Source: UKL13-2 sp964417885
GTDB taxonomy: Bacteria > Pseudomonadota > Gammaproteobacteria > Burkholderiales > Usitatibacteraceae
Reading direction: 5' to 3'
Length of the DNA stretch: 18,857 bases
Assembly (NCBI GenBank): GCA_964417885.1
Contig: CAYQKN010000074.1
Coordinates: 1 to 18,857, forward strand
Part shown: positions 7,383 to 14,215 of the stretch, piece after piece
How the letters are laid out: each line of letters begins with the position of its first letter
Position numbering within the stretch: position 1 is the first letter of the stretch
Position numbers and translations under genes: made by a program
The notes under the pieces: generated by a model
Database searches by the model: none
What the model saw: the letters and a program-made list of their open reading frames with translations, nothing else
Told to the model about the DNA's origin: nothing

Positions 7383-7848
7383 CCCCAGATCTTCACGCGC
7401 GGCGATGCTCGCCGCAAAGATCTTGGTGTCGCCATAACTTGCTGCGCAAGTGAGTCTCCCCCAGATCTTCACGCGCGGCGATGCTCGCCGCAAAGATCTT
7501 GGTGTCGCCATAACTTGCTGCGCAAGTGAGTCTCCCCCAGATCTTCACGCGCGGCGATGCTCGCCGCAAAGATCTTGGTGTCGCCATAANNNNNNNNNNN
7601 NNNNNNNNNNNNNNNNNNNNNNNNNNNNNNNNNNNNNNNNNNNNNNNNNNNNNNNNNNNNNNNNNNNNNNNNNNNNNNNNNNNNNNNNNGCTCGCCGCAA
7701 AGATCTTGGTGTCGCCATAACTTGCTGCGCAAGTGAGTCTCCCCTAGATCTTCACGCGCGGCGATGCTCGCCGCAAAGATCTTGGTGTCGTCATAACTTG
7801 CTGCGCAAGTGAGTCTCCCCCAGATCTTCACGCGCGGCGATGCTCGCC
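7383..7848. repeat. Tandem array of 76-bp units at the 3' end of pyk, interrupted by an assembly gap
   Basis: Units begin (AGATCTTCACG) at 7387, 7463, 7539 and, after the gap, 7746 and 7822. Spacing is exactly 76 bp on each side. The bases after the gap (7690-7745) complete another unit, and the last unit stops after 27 bp inside pyk. Units are identical apart from two substitutions (7745 C to T; 7791 C to T). Each unit holds two hairpins. The first is AGATCTT ... GCGGCGA-TGC-TCGCCGC ... AAGATCT (first unit 7387-7423). The second is ACTTGC-TGC-GCAAGT (7437-7451). Both have the loop TGC. There are no unique spacers, so this is not CRISPR. True copy number is unknown because of the gap. Apart from the last 27 bp the array is probably non-coding; 76 is not a multiple of 3. 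Confidence 0.95.
7590..7689. other. Assembly gap (100 N)
   Basis: Exactly 100 consecutive N inside the repeat array. Unit spacing across it (7539 to 7746, 207 bp) is not a multiple of 76, so the length is a placeholder rather than a measured distance. Array size and anything inserted within it cannot be judged. Confidence 0.99.
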
Positions 7849-9267
7849 GATCGTCACGATCTTCATCGTGTTGGTGCCGCCGGACTGGCCGATCGGTTCG
7901 CCCATGGTGATGACGACGATATCGCCGATTTCGGCGACACCCTTTTCCAACAGCACCTGCTCGGCAGCGGCCAGCAATTTCTCGCGGTCGTGGCCCTCGT
8001 AGGCCAGCGTCAGCGGCCGCACGTCGCGCATCAGCGAGGTCTTGGTCAGGGTGCCGGCCTCCGGCGTCAGGGCGTAGATCGGCACGCCGGAGTTGAGCCG
8101 CGACATCCACAGCGCGGTCGAGCCGGACTGGGTCAGCGAGGCGATGCATTTCACTTTCAGGTGGTGCGCGGTGAACAGCGCCGCCATCGCGATCGACTGG
8201 TCGACGCGGGTGAAGATGCGGTCGAGGAATTCGCGATCGAGTTTGACCTCCGCACTCTTCTCCGCCTCGACACAGATCCGCGCCATCGCCTCCACCGTCT
8301 CAACCGGGTAATGGCCGGACGCCGATTCGGCCGACAGCATCACCGCGTCGGTGCCGTCGAGCACCGCATTGGCGACGTCGGAGACTTCCGCCCGGGTCGG
8401 GATCGGCGAGGACACCATCGACTCCATCATCTGGGTGGCGGTGATGGTCAGCTTGTTCATCTCGCGGGCCAGCCGGATCATGCGCTTCTGCAGCGCCGGC
8501 ACGGCGGCATCGCCCACTTCCACCGCCAGGTCGCCGCGCGCCACCATGATGCCGTCACAGGCTTTCATGATGTCGGTCAGCGCCTCGTTGGTGACCGCCT
8601 CGGTGCGCTCGATCTTGGCAATCAGCATCGCCTGGCCGCCGGCGGCGCGCATCAGCTCACGCGCCATGTACATGTCGGCGCCGCTCTTCGGAAACGACAC
8701 GGCAAGAAAATCCGCCTTCAGCAGTGCGGCGGTCTTGATGTCATCCATGTCCTTGGAGGTCAATGGCGGCGCGGTCAGGCCACCGCCCTTGCGATTGATT
8801 CCCTTGTTGTTCGACAGCACGCCGCCCTGGCGGACGATGCAATGAATTTCGTTCTTTTTCACGTTGGCGACTTCAAATACCAGCAGGCCATCGTTCAGCA
8901 GCAGCAGGTCGCCGGCTTTCACGTCGCGCGGCAGTTCCTTGTAGTCGATGCCGACCCGCTCCTGGTTGCCCAGTTCGCAATCGGCGTCGAGGATGAACTT
9001 GTCGCCGGACTTGAGCATGATCTTGTGATCGGCAAATTTGCCGACGCGAATTTTCGGACCCTGCAGGTCGGCGAGGATGCCGATCGAACGGCCGTGCTTG
9101 GCGGCGAGTTCGCGGATCAGGTGGGCGCGATCCTGGTGGTCCTTGGCGGTGCCGTGCGAAAAATTCATCCGCACCACGTTGACGCCGGCCGTGATCAGGC
9201 GGTCAAGCACCTCCGGCGAGGAAGTGGCCGGGCCCAGCGTCGCTACAATTTTTGTCGCACGTTTCAT
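7828..9267 (-). CDS. pyk: Pyruvate kinase
   Basis: Cytosolic enzyme that transfers phosphate from phosphoenolpyruvate to ADP, the last step of glycolysis. The 479 residues show the whole fold: KIVATLGPAT at the N-terminus, VRMNFSHG near 33, LADLQGPKIRVG near 65, the active-site region LIAKIERTEAV then GIMVARGDLAVEVG (about 215-250), ITATQMMESM near 274 and the C-terminal regulatory domain (STALWMSRLNSGVPIYALTP, GGTNTMKIVTIG). ATG 9267 has AGGAA (9273-9277) 5 nt upstream. pgk ends 39 bp upstream, so the two are co-transcribed. Odd: the last codons (GEHRRA and the TGA) are encoded by the first 27 bp of the adjacent 76-bp repeat unit, so the array overlaps the gene's end. Confidence 0.97.
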   Translation of the reverse strand: MKRATKIVATLGPATSSPEVLDRLITAGVNVVRMNFSHGTAKDHQDRAHLIRELAAKHGRSIGILADLQGPKIRVGKFADHKIMLKSGDKFILDADCELGNQERVGIDYKELPRDVKAGDLLLLNDGLLVFEVANVKKNEIHCIVRQGGVLSNNKGINRKGGGLTAPPLTSKDMDDIKTAALLKADFLAVSFPKSGADMYMARELMRAAGGQAMLIAKIERTEAVTNEALTDIMKACDGIMVARGDLAVEVGDAAVPALQKRMIRLAREMNKLTITATQMMESMVSSPIPTRAEVSDVANAVLDGTDAVMLSAESASGHYPVETVEAMARICVEAEKSAEVKLDREFLDRIFTRVDQSIAMAALFTAHHLKVKCIASLTQSGSTALWMSRLNSGVPIYALTPEAGTLTKTSLMRDVRPLTLAYEGHDREKLLAAAEQVLLEKGVAEIGDIVVITMGEPIGQSGGTNTMKIVTIGEHRRA

Positions 9268-9306
9268 GAATGTTCCTGTTGATGTTGCAGGCCCGCAGCG
9301 AGCCGA

Positions 9307-10488
9307 TCAGCCGGCCGCGCGCTGTTCGAGAATTTCCACCGCGGGCAGGGTCTTGCCTTCGAGGAACTCGAGGAAAGCGCCGCCGCCGGTGGAAATGTAG
9401 GACACCTTGTCCGATATTCCGTACTTGGCAATCGAGGCCAGCGTATCGCCGCCGCCGGCGATCGAAAACGCGTCGGAATCCGCAATGGCGCGCGCCAGGG
9501 TTTCGGTGCCGTGGCCGAACTGCTCGAATTCAAACACGCCCACCGGCCCGTTCCAAACGATGGTACCGGCTTTCTTCATGATTGCCGCCAGCACCGCCGA
9601 GGTAGCGGGGCCGATGTCGAAAATCATGTCGTCGGCCGCCACGTCTTCCACCCGCTTGGTGGTGGCCGGCGTGGTGGCGGAATACTCTTTGCCGCACACC
9701 ACGTCGGTGGGAATCGGCACCGCGGCGCCACGCGCGGCCATCATGTCGATGATCGCTTTCGCCTCGCTCACCAGGTCCGCCTCGGCCAGCGATTTGCCGA
9801 TCGGAAAGCCCTTTGCCAGCAGAAAGGTATTGGCGATACCGCCGCCAACAACCAATTGGTCGACCTTCTCGGCCAGGGATTTGAGGATCGTCAGCTTAGT
9901 CGAGACTTTTGAACCGGCAACGATGGCAACCATCGGCCGCTTCGGCGTCTTCAGCGCCGCTCCCAGCGCGTCCAGTTCGGCCGCCAGCAGCGGACCGGCG
10001 CACGCGATGGGGGCAAACTTGGCGATGCCGTGGGTGGTGGCCTCGGCACGATGGGCAGTGCCGAATGCATCGTTGGCATAGACATCACAGAGCGCGGCCA
10101 TTTTCCGCGCCAGCTCGTCGCTGTTTTTTTTCTCACCCTTGTTGACGCGGCAGTTCTCCAGCAGCACCACGTTGCCGGGTGCGACCTCAACGCCATCGAC
10201 CCAGTTGCTGACCAGCGGCACCTCGCGGCCAAGCAGCTCGCCCATCCGGCGGGCGATTGGCGCCAGCGAATCCTCCGGCTTGAACTCGCCCTCGGTCGGG
10301 CGGCCCAGGTGCGAGGTGACCATCACCGCGGCGCCGCGATCCAGCGCCAGCCGGATCGCCGGCATCGAGGCGCGAATGCGTGTGTCGTCGGTGATGGCAC
10401 CGGCATCGTCCTGCGGCACGTTGAGGTCGGCGCGGATAAAGACGCGTTTACCGGCCAGGTCGAGGTCGGTCAGGCGAAGGAATTTCAT
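9307..10488 (-). CDS. pgk: Phosphoglycerate kinase
   Basis: Cytosolic enzyme that converts 1,3-bisphosphoglycerate and ADP to 3-phosphoglycerate and ATP. 393 residues, the usual length. Motifs: KRVFIRADLNVP (14-25), TSHLGRPT near 58, NDAFGTAHR near 154, VAIVAGSKVSTK near 195 (family AGAKVSDK-like), IVWNGPVGVFE near 320, AGGGDTLAS near 352 and STGGGAFLEFLEGKTLP near the end. The start is ATG 10488, giving the standard N-terminus MKFLRLTDLDLAGKR; an upstream in-frame start (10533) would add 15 residues that overlap the preceding lipoprotein gene. The ribosome site is weak (CCAGAAAAC). It lies 26 bp after the lipoprotein gene and 39 bp before pyk, within the gap-to-pyk cluster. Confidence 0.97.
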   Translation of the reverse strand: MKFLRLTDLDLAGKRVFIRADLNVPQDDAGAITDDTRIRASMPAIRLALDRGAAVMVTSHLGRPTEGEFKPEDSLAPIARRMGELLGREVPLVSNWVDGVEVAPGNVVLLENCRVNKGEKKNSDELARKMAALCDVYANDAFGTAHRAEATTHGIAKFAPIACAGPLLAAELDALGAALKTPKRPMVAIVAGSKVSTKLTILKSLAEKVDQLVVGGGIANTFLLAKGFPIGKSLAEADLVSEAKAIIDMMAARGAAVPIPTDVVCGKEYSATTPATTKRVEDVAADDMIFDIGPATSAVLAAIMKKAGTIVWNGPVGVFEFEQFGHGTETLARAIADSDAFSIAGGGDTLASIAKYGISDKVSYISTGGGAFLEFLEGKTLPAVEILEQRAAG

Positions 10489-10514
10489 GGTGTTTTCTGG
10501 TGGTGAATGAACGG

Positions 10515-11051
10515 TTACAGCCCGGCCCGGCACGCATCCAGCTCGCGTTCGGCGGCCAGCAGCAGGTCGCTGGACTGCACCAGTTTCTGCTGGGTGGCGG
10601 CGCTGCCGTCACCGGTTTCCTTGCTGAACAGGGTGAAGGCTTCGATCGCCGCCGACATCGCGCCGACCAGCGTCGCGCGCGCCTTGCCGGTACATTCGTT
10701 GACGGCGATGGCCTCGGCATCGGCTTTGACCGCCTCCAGTTTCTTGATCATCGGCGCCATGTCGCTGCGCCCGGTGCGGCTGGCTTCGTTCAGGCTTTCG
10801 CCCCAGCGCTTGCCGATGGCATTGAAGGTATCGACCATCTGACGCTGCTCGGTCTTCGCCCGGTCAGCCTGGAATGCGGCTTCGGACGCGGCCTTCTGTT
10901 CGGCCATGCGGCCGGCGATGTCCTGCTCGTCCTTGCGCCGCGCATCAGACGCGGACTCGACCGGCGTGTCGACGCGCGGCGGCGGCGGATCACTGCAGGC
11001 GGACACGGCGGCGGCGCAAACGAAGGCGAGAAACGCGGCGTTGGATTTCAT
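10515..11051 (-). CDS. Predicted lipoprotein inside the glycolytic cluster, unknown function
   Basis: 178 residues. The N-terminus is a lipoprotein signal: MKSNAAFLAFVCAAAVSAC with a VSAC lipobox (Cys19), followed by a Pro-rich spacer. The mature part is highly charged and largely helical (ARRKDEQDIAGRMAEQKAAS; later KKLEAVKADAEAIAV), with cysteines near 119 and 174, and little beta-like sequence. I do not recognise the family. It lies between gap (138 bp upstream) and pgk (26 bp downstream) on the same strand, so it is probably transcribed with them, although an envelope lipoprotein has no obvious link to glycolysis. The start ATG 11051 has only a weak GGAA upstream. Confidence 0.8.
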   Translation of the reverse strand: MKSNAAFLAFVCAAAVSACSDPPPPRVDTPVESASDARRKDEQDIAGRMAEQKAASEAAFQADRAKTEQRQMVDTFNAIGKRWGESLNEASRTGRSDMAPMIKKLEAVKADAEAIAVNECTGKARATLVGAMSAAIEAFTLFSKETGDGSAATQQKLVQSSDLLLAAERELDACRAGL

Positions 11052-11154
11052 GGTCTGTTCCAGTACAGGCGGTGACGGGTGGAAAGCAGGCTCGTATCAG
11101 GATAACTGCTTTTTACCGGCAGGTCGCCGGGCGACACTGAGACGCGGCGTGCGT

Positions 11155-11180
11155 GCCCGGCGGCCGCGCCGCCGCCGGGC
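11155..11180 (-). promoter_or_regulatory. GC-rich intercistronic hairpin after gap
   Basis: GCCCGGCGGC (11155-11164) and GCCGCCGGGC (11171-11180) form a perfect 10-bp stem with a 6-nt loop, 9 bp after the gap stop. A weaker one (GTCGC-CGG-GCGAC) lies about 30 bp further downstream. There is no T-run, so it is more likely to slow 3' decay of gap mRNA, or cause partial termination, than to be a full terminator. The role is inferred. Confidence 0.4.
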
Positions 11181-11189
11181 CAGGGCAGG

Positions 11190-12203
11190 CTATTTTGCCG
11201 CCATCAGCGCGACGGTGGTGTGGAGCATGCGGTTGGAAAATCCCCATTCGTTGTCATACCAGCTGGAAACCTTGACCAGCCGGCCGGAGACCTTGGTCAG
11301 GGTCGAGTCAAACGAGGACGAGTGCGCATCGTGGTTGAAATCGATCGATACCAGCGGCGCGGTGTTGTAGGCCAGGATGCCCTTCATTCCCGGTTCGGCC
11401 GCGGCGGCCTTCATGATCGCGTTGACTTCATCGACCGTGGTGTCGCGCGCGGCGATGAAGGACAGGTCGACGACCGAGACGTTGATGGTCGGTACGCGGA
11501 TGGCATAGCCATCCAGCTTGCCATTGAGTTCCGGCATCACCAGGCCGACCGCGGCGGCGGCGCCGGTCTTGGTCGGGATCATCGACATGGTGGCCGAGCG
11601 CGCGCGGCGCAGGTCTTCGTGCATCACGTCGGTCAGCACCTGGTCGTTGGTATAGGCGTGCACGGTGGTCATCAGGCCGTTGACCAGGCCGATCTTGTCG
11701 TGCAGCGGCTTGACCAGCGGCGCCAGGCAGTTGGTGGTGCACGAGGCATTGGAGATGACCGTCATCGCCGAGGTCAGCACGCCATGATTGACGCCATAGA
11801 CGATGGTCGCGTCGACATCCTTGCCGCCCGGCGCGGAGATGATCACTTTTTTCGCGCCGCCCTTCAGGTGGGCCGACGCCTTTTCCTTGGTGGTGAAAAA
11901 GCCGGTGCATTCCATCACCACATCGACACCGAGCTCAGCCCACGGCAACTGGGCCGGATCGCGCTGTGCCAGCACGCGGATGCGGTCGCCGTTGACCACC
12001 ATGCAGTCGCCGTCCACCACCACCGTGCCGGGAAACTTGCCGTGCGCCGTGTCGTAGCGCGTCAGGTGGGCATTGGTCTCGACCGGGCCCAGGTCGTTGA
12101 TGGCGACAATCTGGATGTCGTGTTTTTTGTTGCCTTCGTAGTGTGCGCGGAGAATGTTGCGGCCGATGCGGCCATAGCCGTTGATGGCGACTTTGATTGT
12201 CAT
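11190..12203 (-). CDS. gap: Glyceraldehyde-3-phosphate dehydrogenase, type I
   Basis: Cytosolic enzyme that oxidises and phosphorylates glyceraldehyde 3-phosphate to 1,3-bisphosphoglycerate. 337 residues. Visible: Rossmann start INGYGRIGRN (7-16); AINDL (34-38), with the Asp typical of NAD-dependent forms; catalytic Cys155 in SNASCTTNCLAPL; catalytic His182 in VHAYTNDQ; RRARSATMSMIPTKTGAA; and the C-terminal SWYDNEWGFSNRM. ATG 12203 is preceded by AGGAAG (12212-12217); the longer open frame upstream lacks any GAPDH-like sequence. It is the first gene of the minus-strand cluster gap-lipoprotein-pgk-pyk and is divergent from rdgB. The candidate promoter is at 12253-12281. Confidence 0.97.
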   Translation of the reverse strand: MTIKVAINGYGRIGRNILRAHYEGNKKHDIQIVAINDLGPVETNAHLTRYDTAHGKFPGTVVVDGDCMVVNGDRIRVLAQRDPAQLPWAELGVDVVMECTGFFTTKEKASAHLKGGAKKVIISAPGGKDVDATIVYGVNHGVLTSAMTVISNASCTTNCLAPLVKPLHDKIGLVNGLMTTVHAYTNDQVLTDVMHEDLRRARSATMSMIPTKTGAAAAVGLVMPELNGKLDGYAIRVPTINVSVVDLSFIAARDTTVDEVNAIMKAAAAEPGMKGILAYNTAPLVSIDFNHDAHSSSFDSTLTKVSGRLVKVSSWYDNEWGFSNRMLHTTVALMAAK

Positions 12204-12252
12204 TTTGGTGGCTTCCTGAGGGCGTATTGGAGGGGGGACGGAGCGGAGGATC

Positions 12253-12281
12253 ATTTTACCGCAACGCACCATTTCACCCAA
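12253..12281 (-). promoter_or_regulatory. Candidate sigma-70 promoter for the gap cluster
   Basis: On the minus strand, TTGGGT (12276-12281), a 17-bp spacer and TAAAAT (12253-12258, five of six matches to TATAAT) lie about 50 bp before the gap start. This is the best -35/-10 pair I see in the 130-bp region between gap and rdgB. Confidence 0.5.
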
Positions 12282-12333
12282 ACCGGGCCGCGACGGCGAT
12301 CCGCGGCGGCACGAACGCGGGATAATGCCGCTC

Positions 12334-12927
12334 ATGGAAAAGATCGTCCTTGCCTCCGGCAATCCCGGCAAATTGCGCGAATTTGCCGCCCTGCTGGCGC
12401 CGCTCGATGTCGAGGTTCTGGCGCAATCGGCGCTGGGCGTGACCGACGCCGATGAACCGCACCTGACGTTCATCGAAAACGCGCTGGCCAAGGCGCGCCA
12501 CGCCGCTGCCGCCACCGGCCTGCCGGCGCTGGCGGACGATTCCGGCCTGTGTGTGCACGCGCTCGACGGTGAACCGGGGGTGCATTCGGCGCGCTATGCG
12601 GGCGAGCCGCGTTCGGATGCGCGCAACAATCAAAAACTGGTCGCGGCGCTGGCCGGCCACGCCGACCGGCGTGCGTTCTATTACTGCGCGCTGGTGCTGG
12701 TCACGCATGCGGGAGATCCGCACCCGCTGATCGCCGAGGGCGAGTGGCACGGCGAGATCATCGATCAACCTCGCGGCGCCGGCGGCTTCGGCTACGACCC
12801 GTATTTCCTGCTGCCGGGCGCAGGCTGCACGGCAGCCGAACTCGATGCCGCGACCAAGAACCGCATCAGCCATCGCGGCCTGGCGATGCAGGTACTTGCA
12901 GGCAAGATGCGGGCGCGGCAGCGATGA
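12334..12927 (+). CDS. rdgB: RdgB/HAM1 non-canonical purine NTP pyrophosphatase
   Basis: Hydrolyses dITP, ITP and XTP to monophosphates, keeping deaminated purines out of nucleic acids; cytosolic. 197 residues, the family's usual length. Motifs: IVLASGNPGKLREF at the N-terminus (substrate/phosphate loop), FIENALAKARHAA, ALADDSGLCVHALDGEPGVHSARYAG (catalytic Asp region), GEIIDQPRGAGGFGYDPYFLLPG and the C-terminal SHRGLAM. I chose the ATG at 12334 (MEKIVLASGN), which matches family N-termini; an ATG at 12325 would add three residues. No good ribosome site is visible for either. GATAAT at 12321-12326 could be a -10 box placing the transcript start at the ATG. The gene overlaps hemW by 4 nt. Confidence 0.95.
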   Translation: MEKIVLASGNPGKLREFAALLAPLDVEVLAQSALGVTDADEPHLTFIENALAKARHAAAATGLPALADDSGLCVHALDGEPGVHSARYAGEPRSDARNNQKLVAALAGHADRRAFYYCALVLVTHAGDPHPLIAEGEWHGEIIDQPRGAGGFGYDPYFLLPGAGCTAAELDAATKNRISHRGLAMQVLAGKMRARQR

Positions 12928-14126
12928 CCTCGCCCCAGGTGGCTGCCCCGGCATTGTCCAGCCGCCTCGCGCTCGCCGCGCTGCCGCCGCTGTCGCTCTA
13001 CATCCATATCCCGTGGTGTGTGCGCAAATGTCCCTATTGCGATTTCAACAGCCACGAGAGCAAGGGTGCGGCCCCGGAGCGCGCCTATATCGATGCGCTG
13101 GTCTCCGACCTCGATTACACGCTGCCGAAAATCTGGGGGCGGCGGGTCTACTCGATTTTTTTTGGCGGCGGCACACCCAGCCTGTTTTCTGCGGCCGCCA
13201 TCGATGAAATCCTCGCCGCGGTGCGGGCGCGGATCGCGCTGGAGGCCGACGCGGAAATCACGCTGGAGGCCAATCCGGGCACCTTCGAGGCGGAGAAATT
13301 TCGCGGCTTTCGCGACGCCGGCGTCAATCGCCTGTCAATCGGCATCCAGAGTTTCCATGACGCTCACCTGAAGGCGCTGGGCCGCATCCATGACAGCGCC
13401 GAGGCGCGCCGCGCCGTCGCCATCGCCCAGGACAACTTTGACAACATCAATCTCGACCTGATGTTCGCCCTGCCCGGCCAGAGCCTGGCCGAATGTGAGG
13501 CCGATGTCGATACCGCGCTGTCGTTTGCCACCACGCACCTGTCGATCTACCACTTGACGCTGGAGCCGAACACCCTGTTCCATCGCTTCCCGCCACCGCT
13601 GCCTGACGACGACCTGGCAGCCGACATGCAGGACATGATCCAGCACAAACTGGCCGCGGCGGGTTACGCCAATTACGAGACCTCGGCCTATGCCCGCCCC
13701 GGCCGCGACAGCGACCACCGCTGCCGGCATAACCTCAACTACTGGCGCTTCGGCGACTACATCGGCATCGGCGCTGGCGCGCACGGCAAGATTTCCTATC
13801 CGGACCGCATCACCCGCGAGGCGCGCTACAAGCAGCCACAGGCTTTCATGGATCACGCCGCGCTGGGCGAGGCGATCCAGGAAGCAAAGACCGTCGCGGC
13901 CGGCGAGCTGCCGTTTGAATTCATGCTCAATGCGTTGCGGCTGCGCGACGGCTTCCCGCTGGCGCTGTTCGTCGAGCGCACCGGCTTGCCGCTGACCGCC
14001 ATCCTGCCGGCGCTGGATGCGGCCGAAGCGAAGGGGCTGATCGAGCGCGATCACGTGGCAGTCAGGCCCACCGCGCGCGGAAGGTTGTTCCTGAACGACC
14101 TGCTGGAGATGTTCTTGCCGGCATAA
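12924..14126 (+). CDS. hemW: HemW, radical SAM heme chaperone
   Basis: A radical SAM protein of the HemN-like family that binds heme and is thought to deliver it to respiratory enzymes; formerly annotated as oxygen-independent coproporphyrinogen III oxidase. 400 residues. The [4Fe-4S] motif is CVRKCPYCDF (Cys32, 36 and 39), preceded by SLYIHIPW. FGGGTPSLF, ITLEANPGTFE, NRLSIGIQSFHD, DLMFALPGQ, YHLTLEPNT, YETSAYARPG and IGIGAGAHGKISYP follow in family order, with a winged-helix C-terminus (GLIERDHVAVRPTARGRLFLNDLL). The three-Cys motif lacks the additional Cys usual just after it in true HemN (C-x3-C-x2-C-x-C), and the length suits HemW. The start ATGA overlaps the rdgB stop, implying translational coupling; no separate ribosome site is evident. 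Confidence 0.94.
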   Translation: MTSPQVAAPALSSRLALAALPPLSLYIHIPWCVRKCPYCDFNSHESKGAAPERAYIDALVSDLDYTLPKIWGRRVYSIFFGGGTPSLFSAAAIDEILAAVRARIALEADAEITLEANPGTFEAEKFRGFRDAGVNRLSIGIQSFHDAHLKALGRIHDSAEARRAVAIAQDNFDNINLDLMFALPGQSLAECEADVDTALSFATTHLSIYHLTLEPNTLFHRFPPPLPDDDLAADMQDMIQHKLAAAGYANYETSAYARPGRDSDHRCRHNLNYWRFGDYIGIGAGAHGKISYPDRITREARYKQPQAFMDHAALGEAIQEAKTVAAGELPFEFMLNALRLRDGFPLALFVERTGLPLTAILPALDAAEAKGLIERDHVAVRPTARGRLFLNDLLEMFLPA

Positions 14127-14138
14127 GCCGGCCAAACC

Positions 14139-14194
14139 CGAGCACTGGCGCGGCTCCCAGCCGGAAATGGCGCCAGAAGGCGCGCCAGTGCTGG
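14139..14194. repeat. 56-bp palindromic element, copy 2 (REP-like)
   Basis: Arms 14134-14152 and 14181-14199 pair over 19 bp with one mismatch (14140) around a 28-nt interior. The 56-bp core has the same length as the element at 6510-6565 and nearly the same outer 14 bp; the interiors match at roughly half of positions. It lies between the convergent 3' ends of hemW (14126) and the GGDEF-EAL gene (14216), the same setting as copy 1. AAACCC/GGGTTT at the stem base gives short T3 tracts on both strands, so weak bidirectional termination is possible. Confidence 0.72.
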
Positions 14195-14215
14195 GGTTTC
14201 GTCAGCGCCACCCGA

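Noticed and set aside
7383..7848. CRISPR array
   Set aside because: Units are directly adjacent with a constant 76-bp period and no variable spacers, and no cas genes are nearby.
7383..7848. Integron attC sites or repeated small coding units
   Set aside because: No gene cassettes lie between units and I see no integrase. Open frames through the array only reflect low stop density, and the 76-bp period shifts frame each unit. The only ATG with a purine-rich upstream stretch is over 20 nt from it.
7840..9282. 480-codon open frame on the plus strand
   Set aside because: Exactly antisense to pyk, which has all family motifs. The translation is His/Arg/Gln-rich, as expected of a high-GC shadow frame.
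11220..12455. 411-codon open frame on the plus strand
   Set aside because: Antisense to gap, with composition typical of a shadow frame.
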